Of a DNA stretch of 64,000 nucleotides, positions 15,901 through 25,038 are shown piece by piece. Positions within the stretch are counted from its first letter, which is position 1, and each line of letters starts with the position of its first letter. This DNA comes from CAWCHZ01 sp963795555 (lineage in GTDB: Bacteria > Actinomycetota > Thermoleophilia > Solirubrobacterales > Solirubrobacteraceae). The DNA is taken from the NCBI GenBank assembly GCA_963795555.1, contig CAWCHZ010000002.1, positions 2,202,266 through 2,266,265 on the forward strand, read 5' to 3'. The position numbers were made by a program, and so were the translations under genes. Under the pieces are notes generated by a model that was not told the DNA's origin, did no database searches, and saw only the letters and a program-made list of their open reading frames with translations.

Positions 15901-16920
15901 ATGCCGTCTACGTCCAACGAGAAGCAAGCTGGAGCTGAGCAAGCTGCGGAGGGGAGAGCTGGGGCGGGCCAAGCTGGCGAGCACAGACCTGAAGGGGGGT
16001 CGTCCCTCGGCTCGCTGCTGGAGGCCGAGCGGCTGATCCGTCGCGCAGCCGAGTGCGTCGGGCCCGCGGTCGTCGGGCTCGGTCGTGGCTGGGGCCGCGG
16101 CTCCGGGGTGGTCGTTGCCCCGGGGCGCGTGTTGGCCAGCGCCCATGCCGTGCGCGAGCAGGAGGTCACGATCGCCTTCCACGACGGTCGCCGGGCCGAG
16201 GGCGCGGTGGTCGGCAGCGATCCTGACCTGGGGGTTGCGGTCATCGAGGTTGATACCGGCGACATCGAGCCGGTGGCCTGGGTCCCCGACGGCGACACGG
16301 CCCAGATCGGCACGGCGGTGCTGGCGCTCGCCAACCCGGGAGGACGCGGCCTGCGCGCCACGCTGGGCTTCGTCGCCTCCGCCGGCCGGGCGTTTCGCGG
16401 CCCGCGCGGACGCCGCGTCGCGGGGGCGATCGAGCACACGGCTGCGCTGCCGCGCGGGTCGGCTGGAGGGCCGCTGCTCGACTCATCGCTGCGGCTGATC
16501 GGCCTCAACGCGGTGCGCGTGGATGCGGGGCTGATCCTTGCCGTCCCGGCCGACCGCGCGCTGGCCGAGCGCGTCGAGCGCCTGGCGCGCGGGGAGCGCG
16601 TTGGACCACCGCGACTCGGCGTCGCGCTCGCGCCGCCGCGGGCGGCACGCCGGCTGCGCCGGGCGGTCGGTCTGCCCGAGCGCGATGGCCTGCTCGTGCG
16701 CTGGGTTCAGGATGCCAGCCCGGCTGGTCGGGCCGGCATCGCGCGCGGCGACCTGATCGTCGCCGCCGCCGGCCGATCGATCGGCAACCTCGACGATCTG
16801 CATGGGGCGCTCGAAAGCCAGCCGGCGGGATCGTCGCTGGCGCTGGGCGTCGTTCGCGGCGTCGAGGAGCTGGAGCTGAGCGTCGACCTCAATGGCGACG
16901 AGGAGGAGTCTGTCGCGTGA
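15901..16920 (+). CDS. HtrA-like pseudoprotease with PDZ domain
   Basis: A 339-residue trypsin-fold protein with a C-terminal PDZ domain (about 240-330, PRLGVALAPPRAARRL and GIARGDLIVAAAGRSI). Aligned by eye with the next gene, His82 is kept (ASAHAV), but the catalytic Asp position is Gly111 (DPDLGVAV against DPLSDLAV) and the catalytic Ser position is Ala188 (RGSAGGP against PGNSGGA). It is therefore probably inactive. No signal peptide or membrane helix is present; the N-terminus is an Ala/Glu/Gly-rich arm. An AAGGGA ribosome-binding site precedes the ATG. Its stop overlaps the GTG of an HtrA with an intact triad, suggesting that the two form a regulated hetero-complex, perhaps in the cytoplasm. 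Confidence 0.85.
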   Translation: MPSTSNEKQAGAEQAAEGRAGAGQAGEHRPEGGSSLGSLLEAERLIRRAAECVGPAVVGLGRGWGRGSGVVVAPGRVLASAHAVREQEVTIAFHDGRRAEGAVVGSDPDLGVAVIEVDTGDIEPVAWVPDGDTAQIGTAVLALANPGGRGLRATLGFVASAGRAFRGPRGRRVAGAIEHTAALPRGSAGGPLLDSSLRLIGLNAVRVDAGLILAVPADRALAERVERLARGERVGPPRLGVALAPPRAARRLRRAVGLPERDGLLVRWVQDASPAGRAGIARGDLIVAAAGRSIGNLDDLHGALESQPAGSSLALGVVRGVEELELSVDLNGDEEESVA

Positions 16921-17909
16921 GGGCAGAGCTCGAGCGCGAGGCACTCGATGCCTACTCGCGCACGGTGGTCGACGTGGCGCGGCGGCTCGCCCCGTCGGTG
17001 GCCAACCTGCGCGTCATGCGCCGCACGTCGCGCGGCCAGGTCCCGGCCGGCGCGGGCAGCGCCGTGGTGCTGACCGCGGACGGGTTCCTGCTCACGTCGG
17101 CGCACGTGGTCGCCGAGCCCACGCGCACGGGACGCGCGACATCCGTGGAGGGGCCCACGCGCACGGGACGCGCGACGTTCGTCGACGGGCGCGAGCTGCG
17201 CTTCACCGTCGTGGGCAGCGACCCGCTGTCGGATCTCGCCGTGCTGCGCGCGGACGCCTCCGACCTGGTCCCGGCGGAGCTGGGCGATGCCTCGCAGCTG
17301 CAGGTTGGCCAGCTGGTCGTTGCGATCGGCAATCCGCAGGGGTTCGCCGGCTCGGTGACCGCCGGCGTCGTGTCAGCACTCGGCCGTGCGCTGCCCGCGC
17401 GCGCGGGCAGCACGGTGCGGATCATCGACAACGTCATCCAGACCGACGCGGCGCTCAATCCCGGCAACTCGGGCGGCGCGCTGGTCGACTCGCGTGGCCG
17501 TGTGGTCGGCGTCAACACGGCCGTCGCTGGCATCGGCCTCGGCCTGGCGGTCCCGATCAACGCCGCCACCCGCCGCGTCGTCGGCCAGCTGATGACCAGC
17601 GGACGGGTGCGACGCGCATACCTCGGCGTCGCCGGCGGAGCGCGTCCGCTGCCGCCACAGGCGCGTGCGCGCTGGGGCCTCGCCTCCTGCCTCGAGGTCG
17701 TCGAGGTTGTGTCCGCCGGGCCCGCCGATCGTGCTGGGGTGCGCGCTGAGGACCTGATCGTCGAGGTCGCCGGCACGCGCATCACCTCGGTCGAGGATTT
17801 GCAGCGGCTGATGGTTGCCGAGCTGATCGGCGCGCCCGTGGAGGTGAAGCTCGTGCGCGGTGGGCAGACGGTGACGCTGTCGCTCACGCCGGAGGAGCTG
17901 CCGGGCTGA
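16917..17909 (+). CDS. HtrA-like serine protease with PDZ domain, no membrane anchor
   Basis: A 330-residue HtrA/DegP-type protease. The triad is complete: His63 (LTSAHVV), Asp106 (PLSDLAVL) and Ser185 (LNPGNSGGAL). A PDZ domain follows from about residue 232 (RRAYLGVAGGARPLP, DRAGVRAEDLIVEVAG). The GTG start at 16917 overlaps the previous stop (GTGA), so translation is coupled. Unlike most HtrA proteins there is no signal peptide or N-terminal transmembrane helix; the first 30 residues are charged. A 12-residue duplication (PTRTGRAT units) sits right after the catalytic His, in loop LA, the region that controls access in other HtrA proteases. Confidence 0.9.
   Translation: MRAELEREALDAYSRTVVDVARRLAPSVANLRVMRRTSRGQVPAGAGSAVVLTADGFLLTSAHVVAEPTRTGRATSVEGPTRTGRATFVDGRELRFTVVGSDPLSDLAVLRADASDLVPAELGDASQLQVGQLVVAIGNPQGFAGSVTAGVVSALGRALPARAGSTVRIIDNVIQTDAALNPGNSGGALVDSRGRVVGVNTAVAGIGLGLAVPINAATRRVVGQLMTSGRVRRAYLGVAGGARPLPPQARARWGLASCLEVVEVVSAGPADRAGVRAEDLIVEVAGTRITSVEDLQRLMVAELIGAPVEVKLVRGGQTVTLSLTPEELPG
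17118..17176 (+). repeat. In-frame 36-bp tandem duplication in HtrA-like gene
   Basis: A 23-base block is identical at 17118-17140 and 17154-17176 (offset 36, twelve codons), giving PTRTGRATxxxG twice just after the active-site histidine. It keeps the frame. Confidence 0.85.
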
Positions 17910-18047
17910 CAGCAGACAACGCCGGGAGTGATGAGCACCGAGGTCGACCTCGGTCATCTTCTGCAGTGCGGCGGAGCCTTCGATGCTTTGCGCGACCTGC
18001 GGGCAAGCCGCGCACCTGCTCCTGATCACCGCTCCAGGCGCTGCTCG

Positions 18048-19127
18048 CTAGCCCGCCCGCAGCGCCACGATCTCCGAGCGCGTCGTCGAGCGATCCTGCC
18101 CGCCGACCAACAGGATGCGGCTGCCGACCGTTACCGCGCCGGCGTCCGAGAGCACGAACGGCAGCCGCCCCGCGACGTGCACGGCGCCGTTGGACGGGTT
18201 GATCGCGAGGATGCGGTCCGTCTGGGTGCCGGCGCGCGAGCCGCGCCCGCCGATCACGTAGAAGGTGCCGTTGAAGCTGGCGCCGGCGGCGTGGGTGAGC
18301 GGTGCGGGCAGGCTGCCGATCTGACGTACGGTGGCGGTCGTCGGGTCGAACGACAGGATCGCCGCCGTGGCGCTCTGCCCCGACGTCCCGCCGGCGATCA
18401 GCAGCCTCCCGCCGACCGCGGCGACGGCCGCGTAGCGCAGCGGCTGGGGCAACTGCGCCACCACATGCGCTGAGCTGCCGGGCTGCCAGGCGACGATCGT
18501 GCTCAGCGGCTGGGCGCCGGTGTAGCCGCCGACGACGTAGACGGTGCCGGCGATCGTCGCGGCGGCGACGTCCGAGGCCGGCGCGGGAAGATGGCCGGCG
18601 CTGGTCGCCGTGCCCCCGCCCAGGTCGAGCCGCACGATCGCATCGCTGTCGCTGACTACGCCACCGCCGATCAGGTATGCGGAGCGGGCGACGCTGGCGC
18701 CTGCGGCATCGTGGATCACCGCGGGCAGGTGTCCCACGAGGGCCGGGGTGGCGATCGTGGCGCCGCTCGGCGCCTTCAGCAGCAGCACGTCCGACAGCGA
18801 GGCGCCCGCGACGTTCAGCCCACCGGCGATCACGACGTCGCCGCTGGCGGACACGACCGCCACGGCCGCGTCCTGCAGCGGCGCGGCGAGCTGGCCCGCG
18901 ACGGTTGCGGTGAGCGTGCCGTGATCCGTGATCGCCGGGCTGCCCGTTGCCCCGCGCACCGCTCCCGTTGCGGCTGAGCTCGTGCCGGTGCCGCGCGAGC
19001 TGCCGCCCGAGCCCGCGCAGGTCCCGATCACGACGATCAACAGCACGAACGCCGCCAGCCCGGCGAGCGCGGTGATGCGGCGACGGCGGATCACTTGGGC
19101 GCTGGCGGTCGGACGGTGATGTGCCAA
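18048..19127 (-). CDS. Kelch-repeat beta-propeller membrane-anchored protein
   Basis: A 359-residue protein with a basic start, one N-terminal membrane helix (ALAGLAAFVLLIVVIGTC, about 20-37), a Ser/Gly/Thr linker and six Kelch-like repeats, each with a Gly-Gly pair after hydrophobic strands (VVIAGGLN, YLIGGG, YVVGGYTG, LLIAGGTSG, YVIGGRG, LLVGGQD). The cysteine at the end of the helix could be lipidated, but the surrounding sequence is not a convincing lipobox. It probably forms an extracytoplasmic propeller; ligand or activity unknown. No ATG start fits; a TTG at 19127 gives the length shown, and a GTG at 19094 is an alternative. The gene is divergent from ligD. Confidence 0.82.
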   Translation of the reverse strand: MAHHRPTASAQVIRRRRITALAGLAAFVLLIVVIGTCAGSGGSSRGTGTSSAATGAVRGATGSPAITDHGTLTATVAGQLAAPLQDAAVAVVSASGDVVIAGGLNVAGASLSDVLLLKAPSGATIATPALVGHLPAVIHDAAGASVARSAYLIGGGVVSDSDAIVRLDLGGGTATSAGHLPAPASDVAAATIAGTVYVVGGYTGAQPLSTIVAWQPGSSAHVVAQLPQPLRYAAVAAVGGRLLIAGGTSGQSATAAILSFDPTTATVRQIGSLPAPLTHAAGASFNGTFYVIGGRGSRAGTQTDRILAINPSNGAVHVAGRLPFVLSDAGAVTVGSRILLVGGQDRSTTRSEIVALRAG

Positions 19128-19179
19128 GCGGAGGATGATCGCAGTCGCTCAGGCGCCACGCCCACGCCATCATTTGGGC

Positions 19180-21825
19180 ATGGCCGACCGCCTGGGCAGC
19201 TACCGCTCCAAGCGTGACTTCGCCACCACGCCAGAGCCCGGCGGCGACGCTGTCGCGCCTGACCAGGACGCCGGTGGGACCAGGGTTGGCCGACGTGGGA
19301 CGCAGCGCCGCCGCGACACGCCGGCGGCGCGCTTCGTCATCCAGCAGCACGACGCGACCCGTCTGCACTGGGATCTGCGCATCGAGCATGACGGGGCGCT
19401 CGCCTGCTGGGCGATCCCCAATGGCATCCCGCCGACGCCTGGTGAGAATCGCCTGGCCGTGCGCACCGAGGATCACCCGCTCGAGTACCTGGACTTCGAG
19501 GGGGAGATCCCCAAGGGCCAGTACGGCGCCGGCACGATGACGATCTGGGATCGCGGCAGCTGCAGCTGCGAGCGCTTCGACGAGCGCAAGGTGATCGTCG
19601 AGCTGCGCGGAGAGCGCGTGCAGGGGCGCTACGCGCTGTTCCCGATCGCGCCCCCGTCGGACTGGATGATCCACCGCATGGACCCCCCGTCGGACCCGGA
19701 CTACGAGGGGCTGCCCGAGCGGCTGGTGCCAATGCTCGCCCGGGCGGGGCCGCTTCCCGCCGACGACGCCGCCTACGCCTATGAGATCAAGTGGGACGGC
19801 ATCCGCGCTCTGCTGTACGCGCAGCCGGGGCGCGTGCGCCTGCAGAACCGCAACCTGCGCGACGTCACCGCCACCTATCCCGAGCTGCGTCAGATCAGCC
19901 GCGCATTGGGCTCGCACGCGGCGCTGCTCGACGGTGAGATCGTCGCCTTCGACGACAACGGCCAGCCGAGCTTCGAGCGCCTGCAGCAGCGCATGCACGT
20001 GGCCTCCGAGCGTGCAGTGCGCCAGCGCATGCGCACGATCCCCGTCGTCTACGTCGCCTTCGACCTGCTGCACCTCGACGGCCACTCGCTGATGAGCGTG
20101 CCCTACGACCAGCGCCGCGCCCAGCTGGAGAAGCTCGCGCTCCAGGGTCCCTGCTGGCAGACACCGGCCGCCCATCGGGGGAGCGGCGCGGCGCTGCTCG
20201 ACGCCAGCCGCCGCGCGGGGCTCGAGGGAATCGTGGCCAAGCGACGCAACTCGCCGTATGAGCCCGGATTGCGCACGGGCGCTTGGATCAAGGTCAAGAA
20301 CGTCGCCCGCCAGGAGGCGGTGATCGGCGGCTGGCTGCCCGGCGAGGGGCACCGCAATCAGCTCGGTGCGCTGCTGGTTGGCGTGTACGAGGCCATGGAC
20401 GCAGCCCGCGGCCAGCGGCTGCGCTACGTCGGACGCGTGGGCACCGGCTTCAGCGACGCCCAGCTGGCGGAGCTCACGCGCAGACTGCGTGCGCTGGAGC
20501 GGCCGCAGAGCCCGTTTGCCGTCGGGGCTGTCCCGAAGGGCGCGCGCTACGTCGAGCCGCGATTGGTGGCCGAGCTGGAGTTTCGCTCCTGGACGACCGG
20601 CGGGATCCTGCGTCATACAACCTATCTCGGCCTGCGCGACGATCGCGACCCGATCAGCGTCGTGCGCGAGCCGACCACCGCGGAGAGGGAAGACAACGTG
20701 CAACCGGACCAACACCCTGGTGGTGACCGAGATCATCAAAGCCGGCGCCCCGGCAGGGGCGAGGCCACCAAGCCCCCCGGCAGGGGCGACGCCACCAAGC
20801 GCCCCGGCAGGGGCGAGGCCGCCGTCATCCCTCCGCTCGAAGGGTCACCCGGCATCGAGCGCATCACCCGCACGCGCGGGGGCGGTGTCGAGCTGACCGT
20901 CGAGGGATGCACGCTGAGGATCAGCAACTACGACAAGGTGCTTTACCCCGCGACCGGCTTCACCAAGGGCGACCTGGCCGCCTACCACGCGGCGATCGCC
21001 CCGACCCTGCTGCCGCACCTGCGCGACCGGCCGCTGACGCTCAAGCGCTACCCCAACGGCGTCCAGGGAGCCCACTTCTACGAGAAGCAGTGCCCGCGGC
21101 ATCGGCCCGATTGGGTGCAGACGACGGCGGTGCGGACCAGCCGCGCCGCACGCGACCAGATCGACTACTGCCTCGCGCAGGACCTGCCGACGCTGATCTG
21201 GCTGGCCAATCTGGCCGACATCGAGCTGCACACGTCGCTGTCGCTCGCGGGTGCGCCCGACCGCCCGACGATGCTCGTCTTCGATCTCGACCCCGGCGCG
21301 CCGGCGACGATCGTGGAGTGTGCTCGTGTGGCCCTGCTGCTGTCCGGGATGCTCGCCGAGCTGGGCCTCGAGTGCCTGCCCAAGACCTCCGGCTCCAAGG
21401 GCCTGCAGGTCTACGTCCCGCTCAACGGGCCGATCAGCTATGACGAGACCAAGCCGTTCGCGCTCGCGGTCGCCGAGACGCTCGAGCGCACGCTGCCCGA
21501 GCTGGTCGTCACGCGCATGGCCAAGCGACTGCGCCCCGGCAAGGTGCTCGTCGACTGGTCCCAGAACGACGCCCACAAGACCACCGTCAGCGTCTACTCG
21601 CTGCGCGCGGTCGAGCGACCTGCCGTCTCCACGCCGCTGCACTGGGAGGAGGTCCGCGACGCCGTACGCCACGAGGATCCCCAGCGGCTGGTCTTCGACC
21701 CCGCCACGGCACTGGACCGCGTGCGGCGCGACGGCGACCTCTTCGCCCCCTTGCTGAGCATGCGCCAGCGGCTGCCCGGCGACCGCGCCATCGCGGGACG
21801 GGCTGGACTAGCATCGAAGCGATGA
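19180..21825 (+). CDS. ligD: ATP-dependent DNA ligase D (LigD: PE-LIG-POL)
   Basis: An 881-residue end-joining enzyme. Domain order is 3'-phosphoesterase (about 40-160, QQHDATRLHWDLRIEHDG, IPKGQYGAGTM), ATP-dependent ligase (adenylated Lys204 in EIKWDG; OB fold to about 500) and primase-polymerase (from about 560, with D702/D704 in FDLDPG, SGSKGLQVYVPL and D792 in VLVDWSQN). This order is the Pseudomonas type, not the mycobacterial POL-PE-LIG. A linker of three 9-residue repeats, RPGRGEATK type, separates LIG and POL. The ATG at 19180 (MADRLGSYRSKRDF) is the family start; an ATG at 19135 is possible. It repairs double-strand breaks with Ku, but no ku gene is in the window. Confidence 0.94.
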   Translation: MADRLGSYRSKRDFATTPEPGGDAVAPDQDAGGTRVGRRGTQRRRDTPAARFVIQQHDATRLHWDLRIEHDGALACWAIPNGIPPTPGENRLAVRTEDHPLEYLDFEGEIPKGQYGAGTMTIWDRGSCSCERFDERKVIVELRGERVQGRYALFPIAPPSDWMIHRMDPPSDPDYEGLPERLVPMLARAGPLPADDAAYAYEIKWDGIRALLYAQPGRVRLQNRNLRDVTATYPELRQISRALGSHAALLDGEIVAFDDNGQPSFERLQQRMHVASERAVRQRMRTIPVVYVAFDLLHLDGHSLMSVPYDQRRAQLEKLALQGPCWQTPAAHRGSGAALLDASRRAGLEGIVAKRRNSPYEPGLRTGAWIKVKNVARQEAVIGGWLPGEGHRNQLGALLVGVYEAMDAARGQRLRYVGRVGTGFSDAQLAELTRRLRALERPQSPFAVGAVPKGARYVEPRLVAELEFRSWTTGGILRHTTYLGLRDDRDPISVVREPTTAEREDNVQPDQHPGGDRDHQSRRPGRGEATKPPGRGDATKRPGRGEAAVIPPLEGSPGIERITRTRGGGVELTVEGCTLRISNYDKVLYPATGFTKGDLAAYHAAIAPTLLPHLRDRPLTLKRYPNGVQGAHFYEKQCPRHRPDWVQTTAVRTSRAARDQIDYCLAQDLPTLIWLANLADIELHTSLSLAGAPDRPTMLVFDLDPGAPATIVECARVALLLSGMLAELGLECLPKTSGSKGLQVYVPLNGPISYDETKPFALAVAETLERTLPELVVTRMAKRLRPGKVLVDWSQNDAHKTTVSVYSLRAVERPAVSTPLHWEEVRDAVRHEDPQRLVFDPATALDRVRRDGDLFAPLLSMRQRLPGDRAIAGRAGLASKR
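20745..20825 (+). repeat. Three 27-bp repeats in the LigD interdomain linker
   Basis: CGGCAGGGG recurs at 20751, 20778 and 20805, marking 27-base units that encode RPGRGEATK, PPGRGDATK and RPGRGEAAV. They lie exactly between the ligase and polymerase domains and keep the frame. Confidence 0.85.
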
Positions 21826-22277
21826 GCCGCCGCGACCGCACGCTGCGCGCCTCCGATGCGGATCGTGATCGCGTGGCCAGCGAGCTGCGCGGTCATGCCG
21901 CGGAGGGGCGGCTCACGCCGCACGAGTTCGACGAGCGCCTCGACGCGGCCTACGCAGCTCGTACGCTGGGTGACCTGGCCGTGCTGCTCGCGGACCTGCC
22001 GACCACGCTGCCAGCCCCGCGCTCGCCGGCGCGCGAGATCGCCCGCCGCCAGCTCGCGCACCGCGCCGGCGCCGGGGCGATCACGGTGCTCGCGTGCGTC
22101 GCGATCTGGCTGGCCAGCGGCGCCAACGGCTCCTTCTGGCCGGCCTGGGTGCTGATCGCCTGGGGACTGGTGCTGGCGCGCCGTGCCTGGCGAACGCTCG
22201 GCCCGGCCTCCTCGCTGCGCGATCACCAGCTCGACGAGGCTCGCCGGACGAAACGCCGCGGGCGCGACTGTCGCTAG
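21822..22277 (+). CDS. DUF1707 domain membrane protein
   Basis: A 151-residue protein. Residues 6-58 are a DUF1707 domain (LRASDADRDRVASELRGHA, LTPHEFDERLDAAYAARTLGDL), a small motif often placed at the N-terminus of actinobacterial membrane or stress-response proteins. Two hydrophobic helices follow (about 80-97 and 103-120), then a basic tail. Its ATG overlaps the ligD stop (ATGA), so it is co-translated with ligD, although no functional link is known. Confidence 0.85.
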   Translation: MSRRDRTLRASDADRDRVASELRGHAAEGRLTPHEFDERLDAAYAARTLGDLAVLLADLPTTLPAPRSPAREIARRQLAHRAGAGAITVLACVAIWLASGANGSFWPAWVLIAWGLVLARRAWRTLGPASSLRDHQLDEARRTKRRGRDCR

Positions 22278-22346
22278 GGTTGCGCGTTCACCGCGCCGTC
22301 CCGCCGCGACCATGAGCGCAATCCCAATGCGACAACGAGGTAAGCC

Positions 22347-22814
22347 GTGTCCGATGTCAACGTCATGACGCCAGCCGGCCTGCAGGCCCTGCGCGAGCAG
22401 CTCGCCCAGCTCGAGGGCGAGGCCCGCAGGGAGATCGCCGAGCGCATCAGGGTGGCGCGGCAGTGGGGCGATCTGAAGGAGAACGCCGAGTATCACGACG
22501 CCAAGAACGACCAGGCGCTGCTCGAGACCAAGATCGCTCGCCTGCAGGAGAAGCTGCGCGGCGCCCGCGTCACCGAGGTCGAGGTCGACAGCGGCGTGGT
22601 CGCCTTCGGCAGCACCGTGCGCTTCGTCGAGATCGACAGCGGGCGCGAGCAGACCTACACGCTGGTCAGCTCGCATGAGGCCGACGTCACGCAGGGGCGA
22701 CTGTCGATCGAGTCTCCGGTCGCCCAGGCGCTGCTCGGCGCTCGCGCTGAGCAGGAGGTCTCCGCCGGCACGCCACGTGGCCGCCGCACTTTGCGGGTGC
22801 TGGCGATCAGCTGA
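22347..22814 (+). CDS. greA: Transcription elongation factor GreA
   Basis: A 155-residue protein with the GreA layout: an N-terminal antiparallel coiled coil (residues about 1-75) carrying the tip motif RQWGDLKENAEYHDAKNDQ, with the acidic Asp/Glu pair that stimulates transcript cleavage by backtracked RNA polymerase, and a C-terminal FKBP-like domain (VAFGSTVRFVEID, ISIESPVA-like strand). The GTG at 22347 has GAGG seven bases upstream. The C-terminal tail (SAGTPRGRRTLRVLAIS) is standard. Confidence 0.95.
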   Translation: MSDVNVMTPAGLQALREQLAQLEGEARREIAERIRVARQWGDLKENAEYHDAKNDQALLETKIARLQEKLRGARVTEVEVDSGVVAFGSTVRFVEIDSGREQTYTLVSSHEADVTQGRLSIESPVAQALLGARAEQEVSAGTPRGRRTLRVLAIS

Positions 22815-25038
22815 GGGCGCTCGGCAGGGCTGGGGCCCGCGCGGTCTCGAGCGATACGGGGAGCCGTGCGGTAGCCGAGCCGCCATCGCTGCTGTCCCCA
22901 ATATCGCTCGATCCCGTTGGCCCCGCCCGATCCAGCAGGGCCGCCAGGCGCCGTGTCACGACGCCCGGAGCCGTCGCCACCGCTCTCTCGCAGCGCGCCG
23001 GCTCGATTCCTCGCAGCGCGCCTGTCAGGAAGATCTCCCGCGCGCGTTGCAGTCGCCCGAGCTCGATCGGCTCGACCCTGACCTCGATGCCCAGGGCGCG
23101 AGCGAGCTCGATCACCCGTGCGCGTGTGACGCCGGGCAGCAGCGCTCCGTTGCTTGGGGAGGTGGCGAGCGCGCCATCGGCCTCGACGAGGAAGACGCTG
23201 GCTCGCGCCGACTCCAGCACGATGCCGTCGAGGTCGCAGATCAACACCTCGGCGGGCGCGACGTGGGCGGCGAGCGCGTCGAGCAGCCGGCGGTCGGCCC
23301 ATTTGTGTGCGCCCAGGCCACCGGCCAGCGCCACCGGGCGCAGCACGGCGAGGCCGGGGGTTGGCAGGGAGCTCGAGCGCAGCTCCTGTGCCAGGCCGTC
23401 GCCGGTGGGGCGGACGTCGAGACGCAGGCGGGCGGGTCCCCCGAGCTTCGCCGCGAGGCTCGCCAGCTGTGGCACGAGCTCAGCGGGCAGCGGGCGCTCG
23501 TAGAGCGCCGCGACGCTTGTGGCGAGCCGCTCCAGATGGAGCTCCAGGGCGACGATGCGCCCGGCGCGCACGCGCATTGTCTCGAAGACGCCGCGGCGCG
23601 GATCCGGTCGCGGCAGCGCGCGGGCCGCGAGGCGCGGTGGCCGCGGCGAACCGACCGCTGGTCGCGGCCGTCCACCAACCGCTGCTGCCGGCTGCCCGCC
23701 GACCCCTGCTCCCGGCGGTGACGCCTCCAGCCCGGCGCCGATCGCCTGCAGCAGCGGGCGTGCCTTGGTCGCGCACTCGGCGACCTCGGCGACCGGATCG
23801 GAGTCGGCCACCACTCCACCGCCGACGCCGAGCCAGACGTGGCCGCCGGCGATCTCGAAGGTGCGGATCGCGACGCTCAGCTCCAACCCGGCGAGCGGGC
23901 TGGCAAAGCCGATCGCGCCGGTGTAGGCGTGACGGGGGCTGCTCTCCAGCTCCGCGATCACGTCCTGGGCGGCGATCTTCGGTGCGCCGGTCACCGACCC
24001 TGGCGGGAACGCGGCGCGCACGAGGTCCGCATCGCCGACGTCGCCGCGCAGCGTGCCCGTGACCTCGGAGACGAGGTGCCAGACGCCGCTGTGGGCGCGC
24101 GGCTCGGCGAGCGCCGCCACCGCCACCGAGCCGGCGATGCAGACGCGGCCGAGGTCGTTGCGCACGAGGTCGACGATCATCACGTTCTCGGCGCGGTCCT
24201 TGGTCGATTCGGCGAGCGCGGCGCGCGCGGCCGCCGCCGCGGCCGGATCGCCGGGGTGCGAGCGCGTGCCCTTGATCGGCGCGCTGCGCACGCGCCGGTG
24301 GTGGCGCTCGAGGAAGAGCTCAGGCGAGAGGCTGGCAAGCGCGCCCCACGGACCGGCGACCAGCGCCGCGCGATCGGGACGCAGCGCAGCGGTCCCCTGG
24401 AGGAAGAGGTCGAGCGGCTCGCCCGTCAGCTGCGCCGATAGCCGTTGGGTGATGTTCGCCTGGAAGAGGTCGCCTGTCCGGATGCGCTCACGACACGCGG
24501 CCACGGCCCGCGCGTGCCCGCCGGCGCCGGGACGCTCAGACCAGCGGCCGGTTTCGAACGGTCGCTCGCGCAGAGGCCCGGCAGCGCAGCGCTCACGCAG
24601 CGCTGCCAGCCGCGCTTGCAGAGCCGCGCGACGGTGAGGATGCTCGAGCGCCTCGAACCACCAGCGCCCGGAGGCGTCGAGACGGAGCAGATGGTCGTAG
24701 AAGGCCAGCGCGAAGGGCGGCAGGGCGGCACCGCCCGGCGGGCTCGGGCCGACCGGCTCGAGCCGCTGCCCCAGCTCGTAGCCCAGGTAGCCGAACCAGC
24801 CGCCGCCCACGATGCCCTCATCGTCCTGTGAGCAGGCGGTCGTCGGCTGCTCATCGAGCAGCGCGAACGGGTCCTCGTCGGGTGCGGCGACGCGCAGCGG
24901 CGCCGCACCGATCAGCGCGCCACCGCCAGCCCAGCGGCCGATCAGCGCAAAGGGATGCGGGTCGTCGCGCATCAGCAGCGCCGCCTGCTCGGCAGACAGC
25001 GTCCAGTCGAGCGCGATGCGGCGTGCACGCCAGCGCAC
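22807..25038 (-). CDS. pabBC: PabB-PabC fusion: aminodeoxychorismate synthase component I and lyase
   Basis: A fused folate-pathway enzyme, 743 residues from the GTG at 25038. The first 420 residues are a chorismate-binding domain with the PabB-specific PIKGT lysine motif (APIKGTR; TrpE has PIAGT), DLVRNDLGRV and PGSVTGAPK. A Pro/Arg-rich linker leads to a PLP aminotransferase IV domain (from about residue 470, RRGVFETMRVRAGRI) with the PLP lysine in LGAHKWADRR and an LPGVTR motif. It converts chorismate to p-aminobenzoate, using glutamine amide from a separate PabA. The start is uncertain: frames stay open upstream to 25215 with Arg/Pro-rich sequence lacking an obvious ribosome-binding site. 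Confidence 0.9.
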   Translation of the reverse strand: MRWRARRIALDWTLSAEQAALLMRDDPHPFALIGRWAGGGALIGAAPLRVAAPDEDPFALLDEQPTTACSQDDEGIVGGGWFGYLGYELGQRLEPVGPSPPGGAALPPFALAFYDHLLRLDASGRWWFEALEHPHRRAALQARLAALRERCAAGPLRERPFETGRWSERPGAGGHARAVAACRERIRTGDLFQANITQRLSAQLTGEPLDLFLQGTAALRPDRAALVAGPWGALASLSPELFLERHHRRVRSAPIKGTRSHPGDPAAAAAARAALAESTKDRAENVMIVDLVRNDLGRVCIAGSVAVAALAEPRAHSGVWHLVSEVTGTLRGDVGDADLVRAAFPPGSVTGAPKIAAQDVIAELESSPRHAYTGAIGFASPLAGLELSVAIRTFEIAGGHVWLGVGGGVVADSDPVAEVAECATKARPLLQAIGAGLEASPPGAGVGGQPAAAVGGRPRPAVGSPRPPRLAARALPRPDPRRGVFETMRVRAGRIVALELHLERLATSVAALYERPLPAELVPQLASLAAKLGGPARLRLDVRPTGDGLAQELRSSSLPTPGLAVLRPVALAGGLGAHKWADRRLLDALAAHVAPAEVLICDLDGIVLESARASVFLVEADGALATSPSNGALLPGVTRARVIELARALGIEVRVEPIELGRLQRAREIFLTGALRGIEPARCERAVATAPGVVTRRLAALLDRAGPTGSSDIGDSSDGGSATARLPVSLETARAPALPSALS

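Noticed and set aside
17884..20739. Very long minus-strand open frame (951 codons) opposite the Kelch and LigD genes
   Set aside because: It is a GC-driven antisense shadow; LigD and Kelch motifs are clear on the other frames and this frame is low-complexity Arg/Ala.
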